DNA of 64,000 bases from positions 1 through 64,000 of the forward strand of contig NZ_QFWJ01000010.1 in assembly GCF_003336805.1 (NCBI RefSeq), read 5' to 3'. The position numbers were made by a program, and so were the translations under genes. Positions 56,563-64,000 of the stretch are shown piece by piece. Numbering within the stretch: position 1 is the first letter of the stretch; each line of letters starts with the position of its first letter. This DNA comes from Marinospirillum perlucidum (GTDB lineage Bacteria > Pseudomonadota > Gammaproteobacteria > Pseudomonadales > Halomonadaceae). Under the pieces are notes generated by a model, which did not search any database, had not been told where the DNA came from, and saw only the letters and a program-made list of their open reading frames with translations.

Positions 56563-57182
56563 CCGAACTGGGCCCCCTGCTGGAACGCCTGTTGGCGGGT
56601 GAATTTATTTGCCAGATTAGCGATGCCGAGGCCTACCGTCGCCTGCAGGATGAAAATACCCGGGAAGCCATTAATGATTACCTGCGACCTTTGAACCGGC
56701 GCTTGGCCAGTAACCCCGAAGCCAGTGTCTGGTTTCTGGCCTGGCGGGAACTGGATACATCTGCCCGGGATCAGTTATCGAGTCAGTTGGCACTGACCCT
56801 TAACAGTCTTCAACCCCTGCTGGAATGGATGCAGCTAGTCCAGGAAGCCCTAGGCAAGGATGCGGTGCTGGCTGCAGGCGATCTGCTCAAACCGGCTGAA
56901 TTTACCCTCAAATGCGAGGATAACGCCAGTCTCAAGGACCGTTTACAACGCCTGGCCAACGATCGTTTTTTCAACTCCCAGAGTGATGCCCTGGATAATC
57001 AGGTTAAATTGATTTTCAGACGCCTGAAAGAACATGGCTACCTGCTGCAGCCTCACGATGATCGTCAGTATTATCTGGTGACCAGCAAGGTCGATTATCT
57101 GCTGGATCTGATTCGCTTTATCCGTGACGAGGAAAACCTTCCCATTGAGGAGGAAACCGGTCAGCAGGAGGAGCTCCTCTGA
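56559..57182 (+). CDS. MksE-like condensin subunit (KITE-type)
   Basis: A 207-residue protein. The opening LLERLLAGEFICQISDAEAY and LQDENTREAINDYLRPLNRRL fits MksE-type subunits, followed by FLAWRELD near 63. The remainder is compatible with tandem winged helices, including FRRLKEHGYLLQPHDDRQYYLVTSKVDYLLDLIRFI, with an acidic tail. In MukBEF/MksBEF complexes this subunit dimerises and binds the kleisin and the SMC heads. It is coupled by a 4-bp overlap to the SMC gene and by one base to the next. The assignment rests on sequence pattern plus operon position. Confidence 0.75.
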   Translation: MTELGPLLERLLAGEFICQISDAEAYRRLQDENTREAINDYLRPLNRRLASNPEASVWFLAWRELDTSARDQLSSQLALTLNSLQPLLEWMQLVQEALGKDAVLAAGDLLKPAEFTLKCEDNASLKDRLQRLANDRFFNSQSDALDNQVKLIFRRLKEHGYLLQPHDDRQYYLVTSKVDYLLDLIRFIRDEENLPIEEETGQQEELL

Positions 57183-58417
57183 TGGCTGAAGAAGCCTTTA
57201 CCAGCAGTCTGGTGCAAACCGGGGTTGAGCGGCTGGCGCTCTTGGGTAAACATGCCGAAGCCCTGATGCAGGGCTATCTGGGTGAAGAGGTCGACCCTGC
57301 CGCCTTTTCCGAGTCAGCACTAAAAAAACTCCTGGCAGCACGTATTCTCTGGCAGAGTGACGACCAGTCCGGATTGAAACTGAGCCACCGGGTCAGGGAT
57401 CTACTCGCGGAGATGCTGGCCGATGAAAAACGTCGCCATGTTAACGCCGAGGTTGCTGAAACCCTGGAGGTTTTGCGTAACCTGGTCAGCGCTTATCAGG
57501 AAGCCTTGGAACGCGGGGATTATCTCCTGGCAGAACAGCAGCAGCTGCGCCTGACCCAGGAGATCGATGATCTCAACAACCGTTTCACCAATGCCATTGA
57601 TAGTCTCTGGCAGAGATTGAACAGCGATTTTGGTTTTGTCAGCCGACTCAATGACAAGATCCGTGAAAATGAAAGAGCACAAAAACAGATCGCTCGCTTA
57701 CTGGATGGCTTGGAACTGATCGACTTCGAGGAATGGATTGCCCGGGTCGGTAACCAGGGCGTTCTGCGCAAGCTGCTGGTGAGTCAATTGCAAATCCAGG
57801 TGTCCAGCCACTATTCCAGCCTGCGTGAAGTCCAGGCACGTCTGGTTGAGCTGCTGGCCCGTTTCCGCCATCAGCAGGCACGGAGTCTGCTGGTGCAGGG
57901 CACCCTGGCTTTCCTGCGTGAACATCCCGGCTTCCAACCGGGTAATTATGCCCGGCGCAGTCAGGTGCCTGATCTGGTGAACCTGGCAGCACCCCTGATT
58001 CCGGCTGCCTCGGTGGCCTTGGATCAACCCCAGGACAGTGATCAGCTCGCAGCTCTGGTGCGCCAGTTGCCCAAACCTGCGGCTAGCCGCCAGTCGGTCG
58101 CTGAGGCTCAAGCCACCCGCTGGCCTGAGGATGAACGCCTGGTGGCGCGCCAAAGAGCCCTGAAGCAGGAAGTGGAAAATTTCTATCTGGAGGCCATAGA
58201 TTGCGGTAGCCGCTTGAGTGCCCTGGAATACTGGCAGGAACAAGCCCTGCAATGGGAAGCGGAAATCTGGCTGTTCCAGGTGCTGGCCGAACACCAGGGC
58301 TTGCCAGCCACTGAGCAGGCGCAGTTGCACTTGATCAAAAAAGAAAAGCAGGCCAGCGACTGGAATCAGGTCTGGCTGATCGAGGATTTGCAGTTAGAGT
58401 GGGTTCAGCCTGACTAG
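57182..58417 (+). CDS. MksF-like kleisin-type condensin subunit
   Basis: A 411-residue mostly helical protein. A probable N-terminal winged-helix region (about 1-85) is followed by long helices (85-240) containing EVAETLEVLRNLVSAYQEAL and RLTQEIDDLNNRFTNAIDSL, then a more variable C-terminal part with a small domain from about 325. This layout suits MksF/MukF kleisins, which bridge the SMC heads. Similarity is weak by eye; position after the KITE gene drives the call. It is the last gene of the operon, with no Toprim nuclease downstream; gatB is convergent 54 bp away across a strong hairpin. Confidence 0.65.
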   Translation: MAEEAFTSSLVQTGVERLALLGKHAEALMQGYLGEEVDPAAFSESALKKLLAARILWQSDDQSGLKLSHRVRDLLAEMLADEKRRHVNAEVAETLEVLRNLVSAYQEALERGDYLLAEQQQLRLTQEIDDLNNRFTNAIDSLWQRLNSDFGFVSRLNDKIRENERAQKQIARLLDGLELIDFEEWIARVGNQGVLRKLLVSQLQIQVSSHYSSLREVQARLVELLARFRHQQARSLLVQGTLAFLREHPGFQPGNYARRSQVPDLVNLAAPLIPAASVALDQPQDSDQLAALVRQLPKPAASRQSVAEAQATRWPEDERLVARQRALKQEVENFYLEAIDCGSRLSALEYWQEQALQWEAEIWLFQVLAEHQGLPATEQAQLHLIKKEKQASDWNQVWLIEDLQLEWVQPD

Positions 58418-58428
58418 TCGCAGTTTAG

Positions 58429-58465
58429 GGGTCTGCAGCCTCTCGTTGGAGAGTCCTGCAGACCC
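58429..58465. terminator. Hairpin between convergent condensin operon and gatB
   Basis: GGGTCTGCAG (58429-58438) and CTGCAGACCC (58456-58465) pair perfectly, with an inner CTCTC/GAGAG stem (58440-58444 and 58449-58453). It lies between two converging stop codons, so it could serve both strands, but neither side has a T tract. Confidence 0.55.
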
Positions 58466-58471
58466 TGGGGA

Positions 58472-59923
58472 TCAGGCTTGATCCAGTTTGTCTTTCAATA
58501 GTTGGTTCACAGCTTGGGGGTTGGCGGTGCCCTTGGAAGCCTTCATCACCTGACCGACAAAGAAACCGATCATCTTGCCGCGCTTGTCCGGCTCGGCTGC
58601 CTTGTACTGGTCGACCTGAGGCTGGTTGTTAGCCAGGACCTCGTCAATGATGGCTTCAATGGCACCAGTATCGGTGACCTGCTTGAGGCCCTTGGCTTCA
58701 ATGATGTCATCAGCCGTATGGCCTTCTCCGGCCCAGAGGGCAGCAAAGACCTGTTTGGCGGCTTTACCGTTGATAGTTTCGTCCAGCAGGCGTTTGAGCA
58801 ATCCGGCCAGCTGCTCGGGAGCGAGCGGAGCCTGGGCAATATCCAGGTTTTCACGGTTCAGCTGCGCGGAAAACTCGCCTGTTACCCAGTTGGCTGCCAG
58901 CTTGGCATCACCGCTGAGTTCGGCAACCCGGTCAAAATAATCCGCCAGGGGGCGGCTGGCCGAAAGCACCTGGGCATCATATTCGGACAGACCCAGTTGG
59001 CTGGTAAAGCGCTCCCGTTTTTGCTCGGGCAGTTCGGGCAGGCCTTCTTTCAGATGCTGGATGTAGGCTTCATCCAACTCCACCGGCAGCAGGTCGGGAC
59101 AGGGGAAGTAGCGGTAGTCGTTGGCTTCTTCCTTGGTACGCATGGAGCGGGTTTCGTCTTCATCGGGATCATAAAGACGGGTTTCCTGAACCACGCGCCC
59201 ACCGTCTTCAATCAGTTCGATCTGGCGCTCTATTTCATGATTGATGGCTTTTTCTACAAAACGGAAGGAGTTGACGTTCTTGATTTCACAGCGCGTGCCC
59301 AGTTTTTCCTGACCTTTAGGGCGTACGGAAACGTTGGCATCACAGCGCAGGGAGCCTTCTGCCATGTTGCCATCGGAAATACCCAGGTAGGTAACGATGG
59401 AATGGATGCCGCGCAGGTAGGCTACAGCCTCCTTGGCGGAATTCATGTCCGGCTCGGATACAATTTCCAGCAGGGGAGTACCGGCACGGTTGAGATCCAC
59501 CCCGGTCATGCCGTGAAAGTCTTCATGCAGGCTCTTGCCGGCATCTTCTTCCAGGTGGGCATGATGGATACGGATACGCTTGCTTTCCGATTCACCGACA
59601 GGGATATCCAGATAGCCGGGACCGACAATGGGTTCTTCCATCTGGCTGGTTTGGTAGCCCTTGGGCAGGTCGGGATAAAAGTAGTTTTTGCGTTCGAAGG
59701 TCGAGCGCTGGGGAATTTCTGAGTTAACGGCCAGGCCGAACATAACGGCCATTTCCACAGCCTTTTCATTCAAGACCGGTAAAACACCCGGCATGCCCAG
59801 ATCGATGACACAGGCCTGGCTATTGGGCTCGGCACCAAAGCGGGTGCTGGCTCCGGAAAAGATTTTCGATTCTGTGGCGAGCTGGACGTGAACTTCCAGC
59901 CCGATTACGGCTTCCCATTGCAT
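58472..59923 (-). CDS. gatB: Aspartyl/glutamyl-tRNA amidotransferase subunit B
   Basis: A 483-residue subunit of GatCAB, which amidates Glu-tRNA(Gln) or Asp-tRNA(Asn). It starts with [22 protein letters not shown] and has [14 protein letters not shown]-type [12 protein letters not shown] near 79. [14 protein letters not shown] near 120 and [18 protein letters not shown] near 145 are typical, and the C-terminal YqeY-like tail binds tRNA. It is third of gatC-gatA-gatB, but 132 bp after gatA, in a spacer that contains a hairpin. Confidence 0.97.
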   Translation of the reverse strand: MQWEAVIGLEVHVQLATESKIFSGASTRFGAEPNSQACVIDLGMPGVLPVLNEKAVEMAVMFGLAVNSEIPQRSTFERKNYFYPDLPKGYQTSQMEEPIVGPGYLDIPVGESESKRIRIHHAHLEEDAGKSLHEDFHGMTGVDLNRAGTPLLEIVSEPDMNSAKEAVAYLRGIHSIVTYLGISDGNMAEGSLRCDANVSVRPKGQEKLGTRCEIKNVNSFRFVEKAINHEIERQIELIEDGGRVVQETRLYDPDEDETRSMRTKEEANDYRYFPCPDLLPVELDEAYIQHLKEGLPELPEQKRERFTSQLGLSEYDAQVLSASRPLADYFDRVAELSGDAKLAANWVTGEFSAQLNRENLDIAQAPLAPEQLAGLLKRLLDETINGKAAKQVFAALWAGEGHTADDIIEAKGLKQVTDTGAIEAIIDEVLANNQPQVDQYKAAEPDKRGKMIGFFVGQVMKASKGTANPQAVNQLLKDKLDQA

Positions 59924-59986
59924 AGTAAAAACCTTTTAGTATTTTAAAACCTGCGGCTTTTCTGTTGGTTAGAGCTTCAATCACTC

Positions 59987-60024
59987 GGGCCAGTCGTGCT
60001 GCTCTGGTTGCAGACTACTGGCCC
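59987..60024 (-). repeat. Hairpin in the gatA-gatB spacer
   Basis: GGGCCAGT (59987-59994) and ACTGGCCC (60017-60024) are perfect inverted copies, with an inner CTGC/GCAG pair. There is no T run directly after it on the minus strand. It may modulate read-through from gatA into gatB or protect the transcript. Confidence 0.45.
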
Positions 60025-60055
60025 TGACCGCTTGTACTTGTTTAGCCACCTGGCT

Positions 60056-61510
60056 TTAGGCGTCCAACTCGGGTGTCTGCAGGTGGTGGTCGGTCGCCTG
60101 CTGGAATTGATGGGCAACATTCAGCAGACGGCCTTCATCAAAGTGGCTGCCGATCAATTGCATACCCAGTGGACGACCGGAAACCTGACCGGCAGGGACG
60201 GACATGGCAGGCAGACCAGCCAGGTTGACGCCCAGAGTGTAGATGTCTTCGAGGTACATCTGGACCGGATCATTGGTCTTGCTGCCCAGATCAAAAGCCG
60301 GGCTGGGTGTGGTCGGCGCCACCAGCAGATCCACTTCGTTAAAGGTCTTCTGGAAGTCCTCGGTGATCAGGCGACGCAGTTGTTGGGCCTTGCGGTAGTA
60401 GGCATCGTAGAAGCCTTCGGAGAGAGCATAGGTGCCGACGAGGATGCGGCGTTTGACTTCGGCACCAAAGCCTTCACTGCGCGAGCGCTTGTAGAGGTCT
60501 TCCAGATCGCGGGGATCATCGCAACGGTGACCATAGCGCACCCCGTCAAAGCGTGACAGGTTGGAGCTGGCCTCGGCCGGGGCGATCACATAATAAGCAG
60601 GAATGGCCAGACGGGTCAGAGGCAGGCTGACTTCCTTGACCTGGGCGCCCAGTTTTTCCAGCTCCTTGATGGCGTCCTGCAGTCGGGCTGCTATCTCGGG
60701 ATTGAGATCGTCACCAAAGTATTCCTTGGGCAGGCCCAGTTTGAGTCCCTGGAGGGGTTCATTCAGTTGCGCCGGATAGTCGGGAACGGAGCGCTGCATG
60801 CTGGTGGAATCGCGGGTATCAAAACCGGCCATTTCTTTTAATAGCAGTGCACAGTCTTCGGCTGAGCGGGCCATGGGGCCACCCTGATCCAGACTGGAGG
60901 CAAAGGCAATCATGCCCCAACGGGAGACGCGACCGTAGGTCGGCTTGATCCCGGTAATGCCACAGAAGGCAGCAGGCTGGCGAATGGAGCCTCCGGTATC
61001 TGTGCCTGTGGCTGCAGGCGTCAAACGTGCGGCAACAGCGGCGGCAGAACCACCAGAGGAGCCACCGGGAACAGCCTGGGCATCCCAGGGGTTTTTGACG
61101 GCACCATAAAAGGAGCTTTCGTTGGAGGAACCCATGGCAAATTCATCCAGGTTGGTTTTACCCAGGTGAACCATGCCTGCCGCAGCCAGTTTTTCCACAA
61201 CCGTGGCAGAATAGGGGGCAATAAAGTTGTCCAGCATTTTTGAGGCACAGCTGGTTTTGATGCCCTGGGTGCAGAAGATATCTTTATGGGCCAGGGGAAT
61301 GCCGGTCAAAGCGCCCGCTTGCTGGCTGGCCAGTAGTTGGTCAGCGGCCTTGGCCTGCTCAAGCGCGGCTTCGGGTGTCACGGTAATAAAGGCATTCAGG
61401 TGGGTGTTGTATTTCTGGATGCGGTCCAGGAAGGCCTGGGTGAGCTCGCTACTGGAAAATTCACCAGAGGCCAGGCCTTGGGCCATCTGGGTCAGGCTCA
61501 GGTTGATCAT
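60056..61510 (-). CDS. gatA: Aspartyl/glutamyl-tRNA amidotransferase subunit A
   Basis: A 484-residue amidase-signature enzyme releasing ammonia from glutamine. The Ser-cisSer-Lys triad is visible: Lys in [10 protein letters not shown] near 75, and the Gly-Ser-rich [15 protein letters not shown] and [17 protein letters not shown] around 149-182. AGG AG precedes the ATG. It works with GatB and GatC. Presence of GatCAB implies indirect synthesis of Gln-tRNA or Asn-tRNA in this organism. Confidence 0.97.
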   Translation of the reverse strand: MINLSLTQMAQGLASGEFSSSELTQAFLDRIQKYNTHLNAFITVTPEAALEQAKAADQLLASQQAGALTGIPLAHKDIFCTQGIKTSCASKMLDNFIAPYSATVVEKLAAAGMVHLGKTNLDEFAMGSSNESSFYGAVKNPWDAQAVPGGSSGGSAAAVAARLTPAATGTDTGGSIRQPAAFCGITGIKPTYGRVSRWGMIAFASSLDQGGPMARSAEDCALLLKEMAGFDTRDSTSMQRSVPDYPAQLNEPLQGLKLGLPKEYFGDDLNPEIAARLQDAIKELEKLGAQVKEVSLPLTRLAIPAYYVIAPAEASSNLSRFDGVRYGHRCDDPRDLEDLYKRSRSEGFGAEVKRRILVGTYALSEGFYDAYYRKAQQLRRLITEDFQKTFNEVDLLVAPTTPSPAFDLGSKTNDPVQMYLEDIYTLGVNLAGLPAMSVPAGQVSGRPLGMQLIGSHFDEGRLLNVAHQFQQATDHHLQTPELDA

Positions 61511-61543
61511 GCTGTCTCCTAGAAAATCGGCTAGTTCCGTGGT

Positions 61544-61831
61544 TTATTCGACGACGCGGGGAACCAGATAAAGACCCTGTTCTGTGGCAGGGGCCTGGTT
61601 TTGCAGCTGGTCACGGTCAACTTCTTCGGTCACTTCATCGCTGCGCAGACGCTGGGTGGCATCCATCGGGTGAGCCATGGGCAGAACGCCCTGGGTGTCG
61701 ATTGCCTGCATTTCATCCACCAGCTCGAGAATGTTGCCGATTGCTTGGGAATAGTCGTCTATAACCTGAGGGTCGAGGGTCAGGCGCGCCAGATGGGCGA
61801 CCTTGTGTAGATCTTCTGCTTCCAGTGTCAT
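61544..61831 (-). CDS. gatC: Aspartyl/glutamyl-tRNA amidotransferase subunit C
   Basis: A 95-residue small subunit that stabilises GatA on GatB. VAHLARLTLDPQVIDDYSQAIGNIL near 12-36 and VLPMAHPMDATQRLRSDEVTEE near 50 are typical. It is first in gatCAB, 33 bp before gatA, divergent from mreB with 171 bp between. Confidence 0.95.
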   Translation of the reverse strand: MTLEAEDLHKVAHLARLTLDPQVIDDYSQAIGNILELVDEMQAIDTQGVLPMAHPMDATQRLRSDEVTEEVDRDQLQNQAPATEQGLYLVPRVVE

Positions 61832-61930
61832 GTGGTAACCTTAAACTGATTGAACAAGCAGTGACTGTTGTATCACGGATCAAAGTCGTAAAGAATAGCA
61901 CAGATTTAGTAGGGTAACTGTTAAAGTTGC

Positions 61931-61959
61931 TTGCCCTGACCCCCTCAGGTTGCTAGAGT
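61931..61959 (+). promoter_or_regulatory. Sigma-70-type promoter of mreB
   Basis: TTGCCC (61931-61936), 17 bp, TAGAGT (61954-61959), 43 bases before the mreB start. Moderate matches with ideal spacing. Confidence 0.5.
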
Positions 61960-61990
61960 TTCCGCCCAGAAGAGGGATTCATTAGGATAG

Positions 61991-63040
<1,050 letters not shown>

Positions 63041-63060
63041 GCTTTTTTTCTCTAGTGCCG

Positions 63061-63095
63061 GAAACGCCTCCCCTCAAGGGGTGGCGTTTCTTCGC
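63061..63095 (+). terminator. Hairpin between mreB and mreC, partial terminator or processing site
   Basis: GAAACGCC-T-CCCC (63061-63073), loop TCAA, GGGG-T-GGCGTTTC (63078-63090): a 12-bp stem with one mismatch, followed by TTCGCGTTCT. The T tract is weak, suggesting partial termination that would lower mreC relative to mreB. Confidence 0.6.
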
Positions 63096-63131
63096 GTTCT
63101 GGTCAGGTGTTTTTATAAAGAGGGTTGAGCC

Positions 63132-64000
63132 ATTAAGCAGCTGTTTGCCAAAGGGCCCTTTCTGGGGTACCGCTTCCTGATTGCCCTGGTTCTGGGGATA
63201 GCCTTGATGGCTGCTGAACACCGCTTTTCAGAAGTGGCTTATGCTCGCTCCTGGCTGGCGCTTTTGGTAACCCCGATCCAGTGGGCCGCGGATTTGCCCG
63301 GTCGTAGCTGGGGCTGGGCAGTGGATAGTCTGGCCAATCGTAACCTGCTTTTGGAAGAAAATCGCGAACTCAAATCCCAGGCACTGATTCTGGCTGAACG
63401 CAGTCAAACGATGTCGGCTGTGGTGGCTGAAAATGTACGCCTCAGGGAACTGCTCAATGCTTCCCAGAGAACCCAGGTCGACTTTATTACCGGTGAACTG
63501 ATCGGGGTGAACTATGACCCCTTCTCTCAGCAGGTGGTAATCAACCAGGGACGCCAGAAGGGGGCTTATATCGGCATGCCGGTGATGGATGCTTCTGGAG
63601 TCATGGGCCAGCTAGTTTCGGTTAGCCCCTACACCAGCCGCCTGCTGTTGATCTCGGACACCAATCACGCGCTCCCGGTGCAGGTTAATCGCAACGGCTT
63701 AAGGTTTATTGCCCAGGGCAGTGGCCAGGCCAATCAGTTGCGCCTGGATCATGTACCCGAAACCGCCGATCTTCGTGAGGGTGACCTCTTGATTACTTCA
63801 GGACTGGGTGAGCGTTTTCCCTTTGGTTATCCGGTAGCACGTATCTCCAGTATTACCCACCAGAGTGGTGAACCCTTTCTCAATGTAAAAGCGACCCCCC
63901 TGGCCCAGCTGGATCGTAGTCGCTATGTGCTGCTGCTTTTCTATCAACAACCCAAGCCTGAAGCCAGTGAATCCGAGCAGCCCGAAGAGAAGGGTGAAGC
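63132..64000 (+). CDS. mreC: Rod-shape determining protein MreC (3' end outside window)
   Basis: The frame stays open from 63132 to the window end (289 codons), interrupted upstream by TGA at 63126-63128. It begins IKQLFAKGPFLGYRFLIALV, aligning with MKPIFSRGPSL of E. coli MreC, then a transmembrane helix (about 12-27), coiled coil (75-115) and the beta-barrel domain with VNYDPFSQQVVINQG, ISDTNHALPVQVNRNG and GLGERFPFGYPVARI. The only codon aligning with Met1 is ATT at 63132, preceded by a GAGGG site about seven bases upstream; GCC before it cannot start. MreC links MreB to PBP2-RodA in the periplasm. Confidence 0.9.
   Translation, partial: MKQLFAKGPFLGYRFLIALVLGIALMAAEHRFSEVAYARSWLALLVTPIQWAADLPGRSWGWAVDSLANRNLLLEENRELKSQALILAERSQTMSAVVAENVRLRELLNASQRTQVDFITGELIGVNYDPFSQQVVINQGRQKGAYIGMPVMDASGVMGQLVSVSPYTSRLLLISDTNHALPVQVNRNGLRFIAQGSGQANQLRLDHVPETADLREGDLLITSGLGERFPFGYPVARISSITHQSGEPFLNVKATPLAQLDRSRYVLLLFYQQPKPEASESEQPEEKGE

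Noticed and set aside
52882-58417. A Wadjet (JetABCD) anti-plasmid defence system
   Set aside because: The fourth component, a Toprim nuclease (JetD), is absent and gatB follows directly. Gene order also differs. The three-gene unit is better called an MksBEF-type condensin.
58502-59722. A 406-codon open frame antisense to gatB
   Set aside because: Shadow of gatB; codon usage follows gatB's bias and nothing supports a protein.

Overview
The window is a 64 kb piece of a gammaproteobacterial chromosome of intermediate GC. Gene content and order (algU/rpoE-mucA-mucC-mucD-lepA-lepB-rnc-era-recO-pdxJ; proA-nadD-rsfS-rlmH-mrdA-mrdB-mltB-rlpA-dacA-ybeD-lipB-lipA; hemA-prfA-prmC; gatCAB divergent from mreBC) match the Pseudomonas/Oceanospirillales side of the class. 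RfaH, LapAB, IHF-beta and SdhE also point to Gammaproteobacteria. A pyrophosphate-dependent phosphofructokinase fits a marine-type lineage. I cannot name the species.

Layout. 1-1.8 kb is the only clearly mobile stretch. It holds what looks like the right end of an IS21-family element (two 19-bp repeats with a 24-bp period), a solitary KilA-N phage antirepressor-type gene, two intrinsic terminators and a cluster of TTCCTACA repeats just downstream of groEL. 1.8-4.4 kb is groES-groEL with a clear sigma-32 promoter, plus fxsA. 4.5-9.4 kb carries an SDR reductase, a ComEA-type protein, pyrF, lapA-lapB, ihfB, sdhE and ygfX. 9.4-24.9 kb is nadB, the sigma-E operon (with no rseB) and a long run of housekeeping genes through pdxJ, ampG, an unrecognised membrane protein and a PanE-type reductase. 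24.9-32.3 kb has rfaH, yajQ, acpS, gloA, pfp, mpl, ubiX and two tandem membrane proteins with decayed GGDEF domains. 32.6-43.5 kb is the cell-shape, peptidoglycan and lipoate block. 43.5-50.2 kb is ispE-lolB-TPR lipoprotein divergent from hemA-prfA-prmC. 50.5-52.8 kb has an Lrp regulator coupled to a MoeB/ThiF-type E1 enzyme, and an EamA exporter. 52.9-58.4 kb is a three-gene SMC condensin operon. 58.5-64 kb is gatCAB and mreB-mreC, with mreC running off the end.

The most interesting locus is the condensin operon. An SMC ATPase with a small hinge (MksB-like, resembling the family I remember as DUF3584) is followed by a KITE-like subunit (MksE-like) and a kleisin-like subunit (MksF-like). This order is the reverse of the usual kleisin-KITE-SMC, and no Toprim (JetD/MksG) nuclease gene is adjacent. 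Together with the housekeeping neighbourhood this suggests a chromosomal condensin rather than a Wadjet plasmid-defence system, but that is inference.

Other points of note: mreC appears to start at an AUU codon; rseB is missing between rseA and rseC, and 177 bp of AT-rich DNA separates rpoE from rseA; palindromes overlap the likely promoter of the SDR gene; and several convergent gene pairs overlap at their 3' ends. Most of the window is ordinary conserved housekeeping sequence. All family assignments rest on motif recognition by eye, without database searches.
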